NCBI GenBank assembly: GCA_001770775.1
Contig: MESA01000001.1
Span: 22,641-86,640, forward strand
Direction: 5' to 3'
Length of the DNA stretch: 64,000 bases
Source of the DNA: Burkholderiales bacterium RIFCSPHIGHO2_12_FULL_63_20
GTDB taxonomy: Bacteria; Pseudomonadota; Gammaproteobacteria; Burkholderiales; Burkholderiaceae_C
Part shown: positions 8,801 through 19,417 of the stretch, piece by piece
Layout of the letters: each line of letters begins with the position of its first letter
Position numbering within the stretch: the first letter of the stretch is position 1
Position numbers and translations under genes: made by a program
Notes under the pieces: model-generated
Databases searched by the model: none
What the model saw: only the letters and a program-made list of their open reading frames with translations
What the model was told of the DNA's origin: nothing

Positions 8801-9523
8801 TCAGCCCACGGGCAGGGTGCGGATCAACACGAAAGCCTGCACCTGGACCTGACCGTGATTGCGCCACACCAGCTCGTGCGCCGCCTCATACTGCAGCGCC
8901 TCACGGGGACGCACCAGGTGTCGTACCTCACCCAGCATCACGTCCAGCACGCCGGTGGCCACCGTCACATTGATGCGCCGGGGCACCTGAGAAATCGGCA
9001 GCCGCAGGCTCGACGCCGGGGCCAGCCGCAACTCATGAAACGCCTCTCCCGCCACATCGCCCAGGTGCTGCAGCGAGCGCAATTCCGCCTCCCCCGTGGG
9101 CAGCGTGAACGGGCTGTCGGCGGGCGGCTGCATCAGCAGCACCGGGGCCTCATGCGAGGCCTCCAGGAACCAAGACACCGACACGCTCAGTGCCTGCGCC
9201 ACCTGCCACAGCGTCTTGATGCTGGGGATGCTTTTGCCCTGCTCGATCTGGCCCAGCATGGCCCGCGACACGCCGCTACGGCCTGCCAGGTCTTCCAGCG
9301 ACAGGCGATGCTGCTTGCGCAGGCGCTTGAGGTTGCCCCCGACCAGCGACAGCACGACGCCCTCATCAACGCCAGGCTTGCCCGTCGGCGGCGGCATCAC
9401 ACGCGTGGACACCTCCCGTCGAGGTGAGGCGACCGGCGCACCCATGCGCAGGAAGGACGCATCCCGCCATGGCGTGCTGGGCTGGCTCTCGGTGGCGTCC
9501 TGGCGATAGATGATGTCCGTCAT
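8801..9523 (-). CDS. XRE-family regulator with C-terminal cupin domain
   Basis: A 240-residue transcription factor, taking ATG 9523 as the start; the frame is open further upstream to 9607 but without a clear ribosome site. Residues ~55-110 are an XRE helix-turn-helix (NLKRLRKQHRLSLEDLAGRS). The C-terminal ~110 residues are beta-rich and fit a cupin sensing domain, ending VQVQAFVLIRT. Proteins of this design often control sulfur or amine metabolism genes. It forms a two-gene operon with the sigma54 activator just downstream and may sense the imported substrate. Confidence 0.75.
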   Translation of the reverse strand: MTDIIYRQDATESQPSTPWRDASFLRMGAPVASPRREVSTRVMPPPTGKPGVDEGVVLSLVGGNLKRLRKQHRLSLEDLAGRSGVSRAMLGQIEQGKSIPSIKTLWQVAQALSVSVSWFLEASHEAPVLLMQPPADSPFTLPTGEAELRSLQHLGDVAGEAFHELRLAPASSLRLPISQVPRRINVTVATGVLDVMLGEVRHLVRPREALQYEAAHELVWRNHGQVQVQAFVLIRTLPVG

Positions 9524-9619
9524 GGACGTGAACGATAGGCACAGCCGTCCGAAAAGAAAACGATCCTTTCTGCATGGCCATGCTCGCTTTGCGCATGAGC
9601 CGGTCAACGTGCGCCCATG

Positions 9620-9644
9620 AAAAAACCCGGCATAAGCCGGGTTT
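9620..9644 (-). terminator. Rho-independent terminator of ahpF
   Basis: Read on the minus strand, AAACCCGGC, loop TTAT, GCCGGG and a run of six T form a strong hairpin just after the ahpF stop codon. The left flank also pairs, so the element may stop transcription from both sides. Confidence 0.85.
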
Positions 9645-9662
9645 CATGAGGGGCGACGCCGA

Positions 9663-11219
9663 TCAGGCGCGGATCAGGTGATCAAAAGCGCTCAGGGCGG
9701 CCGTGGCACCGGCGCCTGCAGCAATCACGATCTGCTTGTACGGCACCGTGGTGCAGTCGCCGGCGGCAAACACGCCCGGCACACTGGTGTGGCCCTTGGC
9801 GTCGATGATGACCTCGCCGAACTTGCTCAGCTCCACCGTGCCACGCAGGAACTCGGTGTTGGGCACCAGGCCGATCTGCACGAACACGCCTTCCAGCTCA
9901 ACCAGCTGCTCGACGCCCGTCGCACGGTCCTTGAACTTCAGGCCGTTGACCTTGCCGTTGACCCCGGTGATTTCGGTGGTCTGGGCGTTGGTGTGGATGG
10001 TCACATTGGGCAGGCTTTGCAGCTTCTTGACCAGCACGGCGTCGGCCTTCAACTGGTCGGCAAACTCCACCACCGTCACGTGGGCCACGATGCCCGCCAA
10101 GTCGATGGCCGCTTCGATACCAGAGTTGCCGCCACCGATCACGGCCGTGCGCTTGCCCTTGAACAGCGGACCATCGCAGTGCGGGCAGTAGGCCACGCCC
10201 TTGTTCTTGTACTCGGCCTCGCCGGGCACGTTGACGTTGCGCCAGCGCGCACCGGTCGACAGGATCACGGTCTTGGACTTGAGCGAGCCGCCATTGGCCA
10301 ACTTCACCTCGATCAGCCCACCGGGCTCGGTGGCCGGGATGATGGCGTCGGCACGCTGCAGGTTCATGATGTCCACGTCGTAAGCCTGAGCGTGGGCTTC
10401 CAGCGCAGCGGCCAGGGCCGGGCCATTGGTCTCCAGCACCGACGGGTAGTTTTCAATGCCCATCGTGTCATTGACCTGACCGCCAAAGCGCTCAGCGGCC
10501 ACACCGGTACGGATGCCCTTGCGGGCGGCGTACACGGCCGCAGCGGCACCTGCGGGGCCACCGCCCACGACCAACACGTCATACGGGGCCTTGGCGCTCA
10601 GCTTGGCGGCATCCTTGGCGGCGGCGTTGGTGTCCAGCTTGGCCACGATCTCGCCCAGCTCCATGCGGCCGGAGCCAAACACCTGGCCATTGAGGAACAC
10701 CATCGGCACGGCCATGATTTCGCGCTCGGTCACTTCCTGCTGGAAGGCGCCGCCTTCGATGACGGTGGTCTTGACCTTGGGGTTGAGGATGGCCATGAGC
10801 GAGAGCGCCTGCACCACGTCCGGGCAGTTGTGGCAGCTCAGGGACATGTAGACCTCGAAGTTGAAGTCACCGTCCAGACCCTTGATCTGGTCGATCAGGT
10901 CTTGCTCTTCCTTGGGCGGGTGGCCACCGGTCCACAGCAGGGCCAGCACCAGCGAGGTGAACTCGTGGCCCAGCGGCAAGCCGGCAAAGCGCAGGCTGTT
11001 CGTGGCACCCACGCGTTGCAGCGTGAACGACGGCTTGCGCGCGTCCTGGCCATCGGTCTTGAGGGTGATCTTGTCAGCGCGCAGGCCTTGGATGGTCTGC
11101 AGCAGGTCCAGCATCTCGCGGGAGTTCTCAGAGTCGCTCAGGGATGCGACGATCTCGAAGGGTTGCTGCACACGCTCCAGGTAAGCGCCGAGTTGTGCCT
11201 TGAGGGTATCGTCCAACAT
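9663..11219 (-). CDS. ahpF: Alkyl hydroperoxide reductase subunit F
   Basis: A 518-residue flavoprotein that takes electrons from NADH and passes them to AhpC. The start at 11219 is preferred over upstream ATGs at 11228 and 11243, because AAGG sits nine bases before it and the length then matches known AhpF (~520). The N-terminal thioredoxin-like part has CHNC (in [10 protein letters not shown]). The thioredoxin-reductase part has the FAD motif [10 protein letters not shown], the redox pair YCPHCDG and the NAD motif [10 protein letters not shown]. All expected residues are present. It lies downstream of ahpC on the same strand with a hairpin between them. Confidence 0.95.
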   Translation of the reverse strand: MLDDTLKAQLGAYLERVQQPFEIVASLSDSENSREMLDLLQTIQGLRADKITLKTDGQDARKPSFTLQRVGATNSLRFAGLPLGHEFTSLVLALLWTGGHPPKEEQDLIDQIKGLDGDFNFEVYMSLSCHNCPDVVQALSLMAILNPKVKTTVIEGGAFQQEVTEREIMAVPMVFLNGQVFGSGRMELGEIVAKLDTNAAAKDAAKLSAKAPYDVLVVGGGPAGAAAAVYAARKGIRTGVAAERFGGQVNDTMGIENYPSVLETNGPALAAALEAHAQAYDVDIMNLQRADAIIPATEPGGLIEVKLANGGSLKSKTVILSTGARWRNVNVPGEAEYKNKGVAYCPHCDGPLFKGKRTAVIGGGNSGIEAAIDLAGIVAHVTVVEFADQLKADAVLVKKLQSLPNVTIHTNAQTTEITGVNGKVNGLKFKDRATGVEQLVELEGVFVQIGLVPNTEFLRGTVELSKFGEVIIDAKGHTSVPGVFAAGDCTTVPYKQIVIAAGAGATAALSAFDHLIRA

Positions 11220-11262
11220 GTCTTTCATCCTTATGTGTTTCAAGCGACTTTGAGAACCGGCC

Positions 11263-11281
11263 CCCCTTGCAAAAGAAGGGG
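11263..11281 (-). other. Hairpin between ahpC and ahpF
   Basis: CCCCTT and AAGGGG form a 6-base stem with a 7-base loop in the ahpC-ahpF gap. No T-run follows. It could lower ahpF expression relative to ahpC or stabilise ahpC mRNA; the role is inferred. Confidence 0.4.
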
Positions 11282-11345
11282 CGACCAGGGAGCACCCCGG
11301 CGAGCCTCATGAGCCCGCAGGGTGTGCATCAAACCGAGGTTTGAT

Positions 11346-11921
11346 TTAGATCTTGCCGACCAGGTCCAGCGAAGGCGTCAGGGCAGCAGCGCCTTCCTTC
11401 CACTTGGCGGGGCAGACTTGGCCAGGGTTGGCGGCGGTGAACTGGGCAGCCTTGAGCTTGCGCAGGGTTTCCGACACGTCGCGGGCGATTTCGTTCGAGT
11501 GAACTTCCATCGTCTTGATGACGCCTTCGGGGTTGATGATGAAGGTGCCGCGCAGTGCCAGGCCTTCTTCAGGGATGTGCACGCCGAAAGCGTTGGTCAG
11601 CTGGTGCGTGGGATCGCCGATCAGGGGGAACTTGGCCTTGCCGACGGCGTCGGAGGTCTCATGCCACACCTTGTGCGAGAAGTGGGTGTCGGTGGTCACG
11701 ATGTAGACCTCGGCACCGGCCTTCTGGAACTCGGCGTAGTTGTTGGCCGCGTCTTCGATTTCGGTGGGGCAGTTGAAGGTGAAGGCAGCCGGCATGAAGA
11801 TCAGCACGGACCACTTGCCCTTCAGGCTCTCTTCGGTGACGGTGATGAATTCACCCTTACCAGCGCGGTTCACGAAGGCTTCGGTCTTGAACGGCTGAAC
11901 TTGCGTGTTGATCAGAGACAT
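11346..11921 (-). CDS. ahpC: Alkyl hydroperoxide reductase subunit C (2-Cys peroxiredoxin)
   Basis: A 191-residue cytoplasmic peroxidase for hydrogen peroxide and organic peroxides. The peroxidatic cysteine is in FTFNCPTE and the resolving cysteine in GQVCPAKW near the C-terminus, both as in AhpC. AGGAACC precedes the ATG at a normal distance. It is transcribed before ahpF, its reductase. On the minus strand a TAAGAT box about 40 bases upstream could be a -10 element; no full OxyR site could be made out by eye. Confidence 0.95.
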   Translation of the reverse strand: MSLINTQVQPFKTEAFVNRAGKGEFITVTEESLKGKWSVLIFMPAAFTFNCPTEIEDAANNYAEFQKAGAEVYIVTTDTHFSHKVWHETSDAVGKAKFPLIGDPTHQLTNAFGVHIPEEGLALRGTFIINPEGVIKTMEVHSNEIARDVSETLRKLKAAQFTAANPGQVCPAKWKEGAAALTPSLDLVGKI

Positions 11922-12032
11922 TGTTTGGTTCCTGTTAGTTAGGGTTGTGAAGACAACGAAGTGAATCTTAGGCGATCCGTTTGCATAAAGCGAATTGATT
12001 GATCGTATTCACCCGATTGCCCCTGGCTATGA

Positions 12033-12050
12033 CGCCGACTGTCATCGGCG
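12033..12050. promoter_or_regulatory. Dyad in the ahpC-flhD divergent gap
   Basis: CGCCGA-CTGTCA-TCGGCG is a perfect 6-base inverted repeat inside the 396-base gap (11922-12317) between ahpC and flhD. Flanking TGAC/GTCA bases extend it imperfectly. It could be an operator for either gene. No small gene is recognised in the rest of the gap. Confidence 0.3.
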
Positions 12051-12317
12051 TGTCAGAAATCGACGCATTCCACCGGGCGCTAGCACGGCTCCGGCGCCCC
12101 GCTACGCCCCGCGTACTGGCAAATGCACCGGCTTTCCCAAGCAATTGTCTGGATGGCTTCTCCGGCTTTATTCCGACGTTCTGTCAGGCAAATTCCTACA
12201 GGGCTTGTAGCCGGGAGCCGACCCGTCTTACAGCCAGTCTCCTATCAAGAAAACTGGCCGTTGTTTGCACAATAAATCCATCGACAACGCGAACGACATC
12301 GCGACAAGGAGACCGAG

Positions 12318-12641
12318 ATGAACAACGAACAGATCCTCGCTGAAATCCGCGAAACCAACCTGTCTTACCTGATGCTGGCGCAGAACCTGATCCGCGCCGA
12401 TCGCGAGCAGGCCCTGTTCCGCCTGGGCATCTCGGAAGAGTCCGCGGACCGCCTGGTCTCGCTGTCCCCCGCTCAAGTGTTGAAAGTCGCCTCGAGCAAC
12501 ACCCTGGTGTGCCGCATGCGTGTTGACGACGATCTGGTCTGGACCCTGCTGACCAACCACGGCAAGGGTGCCGGCAGCGACGGCACCTCCCGCCTGCACG
12601 CCGCCATCCTGATGGCTGGCAAGCACCAGGAAGCTGTCTGA
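12318..12641 (+). CDS. flhD: Flagellar master regulator subunit FlhD
   Basis: A 107-residue protein with a strong AAGGAG site before its ATG. The sequence has the FlhD pattern: NLSYLMLAQNLIRADREQAL followed by LGIS and a C-terminal helix-turn-helix-like segment. FlhD pairs with FlhC (47 bases downstream) as a heteromeric activator of class II flagellar genes. It ends HQEAV with no extension. The pair is far from other flagellar genes here, as is common in betaproteobacteria where flhDC stands alone. Confidence 0.95.
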   Translation: MNNEQILAEIRETNLSYLMLAQNLIRADREQALFRLGISEESADRLVSLSPAQVLKVASSNTLVCRMRVDDDLVWTLLTNHGKGAGSDGTSRLHAAILMAGKHQEAV

Positions 12642-12688
12642 GCTTTCCCTGATCCTGATCTGACAGACCAACACCCCGGAGTCCCACC

Positions 12689-13225
12689 ATGCGTAGCAAG
12701 AGCCTGTTGACCGAAGTCAAGCAAATCGACCGCGCCATCACCCTGATCAACCTGGGTGCCCGCCTGCAGGTGTTGGAGTCCGAGACCGATCTGTCCTACG
12801 AGCGCCTGCTGCGCCTGTACAAGGAAGTGGCCGGCAAGTCGCCGTCCAAGGGCCAGTTGCCCTTCTCGACCGACTGGTTCATGACCTGGCAGCCCAACAT
12901 CCACGCCAGCCTGTTCCTCAACATCCATGAGTACCTGAACAAGGTCTCCGAGATGGACGAGATCGATGCCGTGATCAAGGCCTACCAGCTCTACCTGGAA
13001 CAGACCGAAACCCAGGGCCTGGAGCCGCTGCTGTCGGTGACCCGCGCCTGGCGTCTGGTCAAGTTCATCGACAACGGCATGTTGACGATGACCAAGTGCA
13101 GCAAGTGCAGTGGCCACTTCGTCACCCACCCCCATGAAATCGGTCGCAACTTCGTGTGCGGCCTGTGCAACCCGCCTGCCCGCGCCGGCAAGGGCAAGGC
13201 CGCTGGCGCCCTGCAACTGCACTGA
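12689..13225 (+). CDS. flhC: Flagellar master regulator subunit FlhC
   Basis: A 178-residue DNA-binding partner of FlhD. The zinc site is complete, with CSKC at about residues 133-136 and CGLC near 155-158. The N-terminal part (IDRAITLINLGARLQVLE) and the TRAWRLVKF segment match FlhC. The C-terminus is short and basic (ARAGKGKAAG). It is co-transcribed with flhD and closed by a terminator 59 bases later. Confidence 0.95.
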   Translation: MRSKSLLTEVKQIDRAITLINLGARLQVLESETDLSYERLLRLYKEVAGKSPSKGQLPFSTDWFMTWQPNIHASLFLNIHEYLNKVSEMDEIDAVIKAYQLYLEQTETQGLEPLLSVTRAWRLVKFIDNGMLTMTKCSKCSGHFVTHPHEIGRNFVCGLCNPPARAGKGKAAGALQLH

Positions 13226-13283
13226 TGCGCCGTGAGTCGCTGAACTCACTCTGTCTCTGTCGATTTCTCTTGTTGTCGTGTTG

Positions 13284-13311
13284 AACGGGTCCTGCGGGGC
13301 CCGTTTTTTTT
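13284..13311 (+). terminator. Rho-independent terminator after flhDC
   Basis: AACGGGTCC, loop TGCG and GGGCCCGTT make a 9-pair stem (one G-T pair) followed by T residues to 13311. It lies between flhC and the next, unrelated ABC operon. Confidence 0.9.
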
Positions 13312-13344
13312 CGTGGGGTCGCCGCTTGCCGATATGCTGCGGCC

Positions 13345-13984
<640 letters not shown>

Positions 13985-13995
<11 letters not shown>

Positions 13996-16615
13996 CGCGG
14001 GCGCGCCCCGGCTGTCGTCCCCCGTGGGGCGGCTGCTGCGCACCTTTTCCTGGCAGGAACTGCGCCACCACGGCCTGCGCCACAGCACCGCGGTGCTGGC
14101 GGTGTTGCTGGGCGTGGCCCTGGCTTTTGCCGTGCACCTGATCAATGCCTCGGCGCTGAGCGAGTTCAGCGCGGCGGTGCGCTCGGTCAATGGTCAGGCT
14201 GACCTGAGCCTGCGGGCGGCGCGCGGCCTGCTCGATGAAACGCTGTACCCGCAGGTCGCGCAGCGCCCCGAGGTGGCGATTGCCAACCCGGTGATCGAGC
14301 TGCAGACGCAGGCCAGAGTGGTCCACACCTCCACCGTCTCGGCGTCGTCACCCACCCAGACGGCCCCCATGTCCTTGCGCGTACTGGGTCTGGACCCCTT
14401 GGTGGCCAGCCCGCTCACCCCGTTGCTGGTGCCGCGCCTGGCCACCGAGGTGCCGGGCATCGACCGCCTCAGCCTGTTTGCGCCCGAGAGCATCTCGCTC
14501 AACGCCGCCGCGCAGCGCCAGCTGGGCGTGCAAGCGGGTGACACCATCGCGCTGCAGGCCGGCCTGCGCTGGGTGACGCTGCGGGTGGTGGGCACGGTGA
14601 GCGCAGGCGGCGGCCCCACCGGCGTGATGGACCTGGCCGGCGCACAGGATACCTTTGGCCTGCACGGCCAGCTCAGCCGCCTGGATGTGCAGCTGCAAGG
14701 GGGCGCCCAGCCCGACGCGCTGCTGCGGGCTCTGGCCCTGCCCCCCGGCGTGATCGCCGACTCGGCCGATGCGGCCACGCAGCGCGTCTCCAACGTGTCG
14801 CGCGCCTACCGCGTCAACCTCACGGTACTGGCCCTGGTGGCGCTGTTCACCGGGGCGTTTCTGGTGTTTTCCATCTTGGCGCTGTCGGTGGCCAAGCGCC
14901 AGCAGCAGTTCGCGCTGCTGGGCGTGCTGGGCCTGAGCGGGCGCGAACGGCTGCAACTGGTGTTGTGGGAGTCGGCGGCCATCGGCCTGCTGGGCTCGGT
15001 GCTGGGCTTGGCCGTGGGCACGGGCCTGGCGGCCACCGCGCTCAAGCTGCTGGCCGGTGACTTGGGCGGCGGCTACTTCCCTGGCATCGCCCCGAGTCTG
15101 CAATGGTCGCCCTGGGCCGCGCTGCTCTATGGCGCGCTGGGCGTGATCGCCGCCATCGTGGGCGGGCTGCTGCCGGCGCGCGCTGCGCAGCAACTGGCTC
15201 CGGCGCAGGCCCTCAAGGGCCTGGGCGATGCCCCCTCGGGTCGCACGCAGCAGTGGTTCGGACCGCTGTTGCTGGTCGTCGGTGTGGGGCTGACCCAGTT
15301 GCCCGCGGTGGGCGGTGTGCCGCTGTTTGCCTACCTGGCCGTGATGGCGCTGCTGGTGGGCGGCATCGCCTGCGTGCCCGGGGCGGTGGGGGCGGTGCTC
15401 AGCCTGTGGCCACGCGCGCCACTGGCCCGCCATGCGGCGCTGATGCTGTCGGTGGAGCGCGCCCGGCGCATGCGCCACACGGCCACTGTGGCCATGGCCG
15501 GGGTCGTGGCCAGCCTGAGCCTGTCGGTGGCGCTCACCGTGATGGTGTCGAGCTTCCGGGGCTCGGTCACCCAATGGCTGGACGTGGTGCTGCCCGCCGA
15601 CCTGTACGCGCGCACGGCCAAATCGAGCAGCGGCGCCGAGGCCATGCACCTGGACCACCGCTTCTTGAACGCCATCGCCGCCTTGCCCGGCGTGCAGCGC
15701 GCCACCGGCATCCGCGTCAGCAGCCTGAGCCTGCGCCCTGATCAACCCGCCGTCGCCTTGCTGGCCCGGCCCATCGGTGAAGGCACCGGCGATGACGCCC
15801 CCGGCCGCAGCCTCCCCCTGGTCAGCGATGCCATCCCCGCCCGCCCCGGCCTCGTCAGCATCTACGTGAGCGAGGCCATGGTGGACCTGTACGACGCCCG
15901 CCCTGGCACCACCTTGCAACTGCCCCTGCAAGCCGGCCAGCCCCCGGTGACCGCCTGGGTGCGCGCGGTGTGGCGCGACTACGCGCGCCAGCAAGGCGCC
16001 ATCGTGATCGGGGAGGCCGACTACCAGCGCCTGACCGGCGACACCGGCCTGAACGACCTGGCCCTGCACCTGGCCCCCGAGGCGCGCACCGCCGACCTGC
16101 AAGCGGCCATCCGCGCCACGGCCGCCGCGCAAGGGCTGGACGGCGCGCTGCTGGAATTCGCGGAACCGCGCGAGATCCGCCAGACCACACTGCGCATCTT
16201 CGACCGCAGCTTCGCCGTCACCTACTGGTTGCAGGCTGTGGCCATTGGCATTGGGCTGTTCGGCGTGGCGGCGAGCTTTTCGGCGCAGGTGCTGGCGCGG
16301 CGCAAGGAGTTCGGCCTGCTCGGCCACCTGGGCTTCACGCGGCGGCAGATTTTGGGCATTGTGGCGGGCGAGGGCGCCGCGCTCACCAGCGTGGGCGCCT
16401 TGCTGGGCCTGGCGCTGGGCATCGCGGTCAGCATGGTGCTGGTGCACGTCGTCAACCCGCAGAGTTTCCACTGGACCATGGACCTGCTGCTGCCCTGGCC
16501 GCGCCTGGCCGCCCTGTGCGCCAGCGTGGTGCTGGCCGGCACGCTGACCGCGCTGTTGGCGGGCCGCGCCGCTGTGGGCCGCGATGCCGTGCTGGCCGTG
16601 AAGGAAGACTGGTGA
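13985..16615 (+). CDS. FtsX-family ABC permease (AttF/AttG-like, double module)
   Basis: An 876-residue permease with two FtsX/MacB-type modules in one chain. The first helix is at ~32-52 and is followed by a large periplasmic domain; three helices lie at ~275-420. A second set has a helix at ~500-520, another periplasmic domain and three C-terminal helices (~745-865). In the Att system these modules are described as two proteins, AttF and AttG; here they are fused, as in YbbP-like proteins. It overlaps the ATPase gene upstream, and its TGA shares bases with the ATG of the lipocalin gene (TGATG), so all three are coupled. Confidence 0.82.
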
Positions 16616-17802
16616 TGCCTGTGCCCGACCTTGCGCCCCTGATGACGCTGAGCTCCGCTGCCCGCCGACGCTGGCTGCAACAGGCGGTGGGCCTGCCTTG
16701 GCTGGGTTTGACGCCCGCACTGGTACTGGCTCAAACCGTGAGCCTGAAGCAACCGGTACCCCCCGGTGACCAAAGCGCCCTCGTGCGCCTGGGCAACCCC
16801 TTGCGCTTTCCGCACGACCACGGCGCCCACCCTGGCACGCGCACCGAGTGGTGGTACCTCACCGGCTCGCTGCAAGGCCGCGCTTCGGCCTCATCGCCGG
16901 CGCAGACCTACGGCTTCCAGATCACCTTCTTTCGCTCGCGGGTGGACGTGGCCGCGCACAGCGCCAGCCGCTTCGCCACGCGCCAGCTGATCTTTGCGCA
17001 CGCGGCCGTCACCGATCTGCAGCGCGGGGAGCTGCTGCACGACCAGCGCATCGCCCGCGCGGGCTGGGGCCTGGCCGAGGCCGCCGAGGGGGACACCCAC
17101 CTCACCCTGCGCGACTGGCAGCTACACCGCACCGGCGATGTGAGCCGAAGCGTTTACCGCAGCCGCGTCCCGGCACGCGCCTTCCAGCTCGACCTGCGCT
17201 TCACGCAGACCCAGCCGGTGCTGCTGCAAGGACAATCGGGCTTCTCGCGCAAGGGGCCCGAGCCCAAGCAGGCCAGCCACTACTACTCGCACCCGCATCT
17301 GGCGGTGGACGGCAGCCTGCGCCTACACGGCCAGACGCTGAACGTGCAGGGCAGCGCCTGGTTGGACCACGAGTGGAGCGAATCCCTGATGCATCCCGAG
17401 GCCGTCGGCTGGGACTGGATCGGCATGAACCTGCAGGACGGCCGCGCGCTCACCGCCTTCCGCCTGCGCCGGCGCGACGGCAGCATGCTGTGGAGCGGCG
17501 GCAGCCTGCGCTCGCCCGGCCAGCCGGCCCGCATCTTCACCCACCCTGAGGTGCGCTTCACGCCTGGCCGCACCTGGCAAAGTCCGGCCAGCGGCGCACG
17601 CTACCCGGTCGAATGGACGGTGGACACGCCCGAGGGGCGCTTTCAGGTGCGCGCCCGCCTGGACGCGCAAGAGCTCGACAGCCGCGGCAGCACGGGCAGC
17701 ATCTACTGGGAAGGCCTGAGCGAGCTGCGCGACGCCCAAGGCGCAGTGGTCGGCGGGGGCTATCTGGAAATGACCGGCTATGCCGGCGCCCTGGCGCTGT
17801 GA
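16615..17802 (+). CDS. AttH/CrtC-type lipocalin-like secreted protein
   Basis: A 395-residue protein starting in the TGATG overlap at 16615. The N-terminus has ARRRWLQQAVGLPWLGLTPA, a twin-arginine-like signal. The body matches the AttH (hydroxyneurosporene synthase/CrtC) lipocalin family: HPGTRTEWWYLTGSL near residue 65, FQITFFRS, then DHEWS and GWDWIGMNL in the second barrel. Family members bind hydrophobic ligands, and some hydrate carotenoids. No carotenoid genes are present, so a lipid-handling role with the adjoining ABC permease is more likely. Confidence 0.85.
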   Translation: MPVPDLAPLMTLSSAARRRWLQQAVGLPWLGLTPALVLAQTVSLKQPVPPGDQSALVRLGNPLRFPHDHGAHPGTRTEWWYLTGSLQGRASASSPAQTYGFQITFFRSRVDVAAHSASRFATRQLIFAHAAVTDLQRGELLHDQRIARAGWGLAEAAEGDTHLTLRDWQLHRTGDVSRSVYRSRVPARAFQLDLRFTQTQPVLLQGQSGFSRKGPEPKQASHYYSHPHLAVDGSLRLHGQTLNVQGSAWLDHEWSESLMHPEAVGWDWIGMNLQDGRALTAFRLRRRDGSMLWSGGSLRSPGQPARIFTHPEVRFTPGRTWQSPASGARYPVEWTVDTPEGRFQVRARLDAQELDSRGSTGSIYWEGLSELRDAQGAVVGGGYLEMTGYAGALAL

Positions 17803-17851
17803 GCGAGGGGTCACGGCCGCGCCGCACACCGCCGCTACACTGGCGCGCACC

Positions 17852-19075
17852 ATGAACCTGCCCATTGACCTTCTCCCTGCCGCGTGTGACGTCCTGATCG
17901 TCGGCGCCGGGCCCGCTGGCAGCGCCGCGGCCCTGACCCTGGCCCGCGCCGGCTTCGACGTGGTGCTGATCGACCAGCACAGCTTTCCGCGCGACAAGAT
18001 CTGTGGCGATGGCCTCATCCCTGATGCCCACCAGGCCCTGCGCGAACTGGGGGTGCTGGACGAGGTGATGCAGGCTGCCCAGGCGGTGGGCCATGTGCGC
18101 TGTGTCGGCCCCCGTGGTGGCCAGCTCGATGTCCCCGGCGAGATGGCCGTGTTGCCGCGCCGTCAGCTCGACGACATCGTCTGCCGCGCCGCCGTGGCAG
18201 CCGGTGCCCGCATGCATGCGCCCATGCGCTTTCAAGCCCCGCTGGAGCGCGACGGCCAGGTGGTCGGCGCCCGCGTGCAGCACGGTGACACCCAGCGCAA
18301 CATCCGCGCCACCTGGGTGCTGCTGGCCAGCGGCGCCGTGCCCCAGGCCCTGCTGGCCGCCAGCATGGCCGAACGCCAGACCCCCAGCGGCATCGGCCTG
18401 CGCGGCTACATCCGCCACCCGGGCCTGGCCGACCGCATCCAGGGCCTGGAAATCGTCTGGCACCGCGCCCTCAGCCCGGGCTATGGCTGGATCTTCCCCT
18501 GCGGCGATGGCGTCTTCAACATCGGCGTGGGCCTCACGGACGGCGCTGATGGCCGGCGCGCCAAGGGCAGCCAAAACCTGCGCCAGATCTACCAGCGCTT
18601 CACCGAGGTGCACCCGGTGGCGCGCGAACTGGTGCAGGGCGGCACGCCGCTGGGCGAATTCAAAGGCGCCCCGCTGCGCTTCAGCCTGGAGGGCGCCCGT
18701 TTCAGTCGCCCCGGCCTGCTGGTGTGCGGCGAGGCGGCGGGTAGCACCTACTCGTTCACCGGCGAGGGCATCGGCAAGGCCCTGCAGACCGGCATGCTGG
18801 CTGCGCGGGCCCTCATCGCGGGTCGACAGCAACCATGGGACGACGCCCAGGTGCGCACCCACTACGAAGCCCAGCTGCGCGCCCTGCAGCCGCGCTACCA
18901 GATGTACCGCAAGGCCAACTGGGTCAACCGCCAGCCCTGGCTGGCCGATCTGGTGATCTGGCGTGCCAACCGCAGCGCCGCGATCCGCCGACGCATCGCC
19001 GGCCTGCTCAACGAAACCAGCAACCCCGGTCACCTGCTGACCTTCAAGGGGCTGTACAAGCTGTTCACCGAATAG
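17852..19075 (+). CDS. FAD-dependent oxidoreductase, geranylgeranyl reductase family
   Basis: A 407-residue flavoprotein, start ATG 17852. The dinucleotide-binding motif is VLIVGAGPAGSAAALTLARAG at residues ~12-32. The family motif DKICGDGLIPDA follows, and the FAD-contact stretch GLLVCGEAAGSTYSFTGEGI is in the C-terminal half. Such enzymes reduce isoprenoid double bonds or act as halogenase/hydroxylase-like monooxygenases. No pathway partner adjoins it, and the substrate is unknown. It starts about 50 bases after the AttH-like gene and may be part of that transcript. Confidence 0.82.
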   Translation: MNLPIDLLPAACDVLIVGAGPAGSAAALTLARAGFDVVLIDQHSFPRDKICGDGLIPDAHQALRELGVLDEVMQAAQAVGHVRCVGPRGGQLDVPGEMAVLPRRQLDDIVCRAAVAAGARMHAPMRFQAPLERDGQVVGARVQHGDTQRNIRATWVLLASGAVPQALLAASMAERQTPSGIGLRGYIRHPGLADRIQGLEIVWHRALSPGYGWIFPCGDGVFNIGVGLTDGADGRRAKGSQNLRQIYQRFTEVHPVARELVQGGTPLGEFKGAPLRFSLEGARFSRPGLLVCGEAAGSTYSFTGEGIGKALQTGMLAARALIAGRQQPWDDAQVRTHYEAQLRALQPRYQMYRKANWVNRQPWLADLVIWRANRSAAIRRRIAGLLNETSNPGHLLTFKGLYKLFTE

Positions 19076-19165
19076 GGTCGATACCGACTTGCGTTACACG
19101 CCCATCGGTCATACAAAGACCTTCTGGGTCGCGCTCCTGTGGCCCACGACGGATCAGGAGGCACG

Positions 19166-19378
19166 ATGGACGGCACCCGACCTCACCCCTTGTCGCTGCG
19201 GCAACGCCTGCGCCAGGTCACCACCTTGGCCTGCGCCCTGATGGCGCTGCTGGGCCTGTGGAGCTTGCTCAGCGCGCGGCCGGCACACGGCGTTCTGGCG
19301 CTGGCCGCTTCACTCTTGCTGGTGCAAGGCAGTGTGTGGGGCCGCAAGGCGCGACGCGCCCCGATGCATCGCCCCTGA
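19166..19378 (+). CDS. Small two-helix membrane protein, unknown
   Basis: A 70-residue protein. ATG 19166 is chosen because AGGAGG ends 4 bases before it. After LSLRQRLRQ come two hydrophobic stretches (TTLACALMALLGLWSLL and HGVLALAASLLLVQGSVW), then a basic tail. No family is recognised. It is convergent with the QueD-like gene. Confidence 0.55.
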   Translation: MDGTRPHPLSLRQRLRQVTTLACALMALLGLWSLLSARPAHGVLALAASLLLVQGSVWGRKARRAPMHRP

Positions 19379-19417
19379 GCCAACACAGCGTCAAGCCCCG
19401 CCCCGGCGGCGCCCCCC

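Noticed and set aside
9663-11312. Long plus-strand open frame opposite ahpF, and similar long frames opposite porin, nrdJ, aldehyde dehydrogenase and molybdenum hydroxylase genes
   Set aside because: They are antisense shadows caused by high GC in the third codon position; they have no ribosome sites or family features.
11335-11350. ATCAAACC-GA-GGTTTGAT as a terminator for ahpC
   Set aside because: The dyad overlaps the end of the gene region but no T-run follows on the minus strand.
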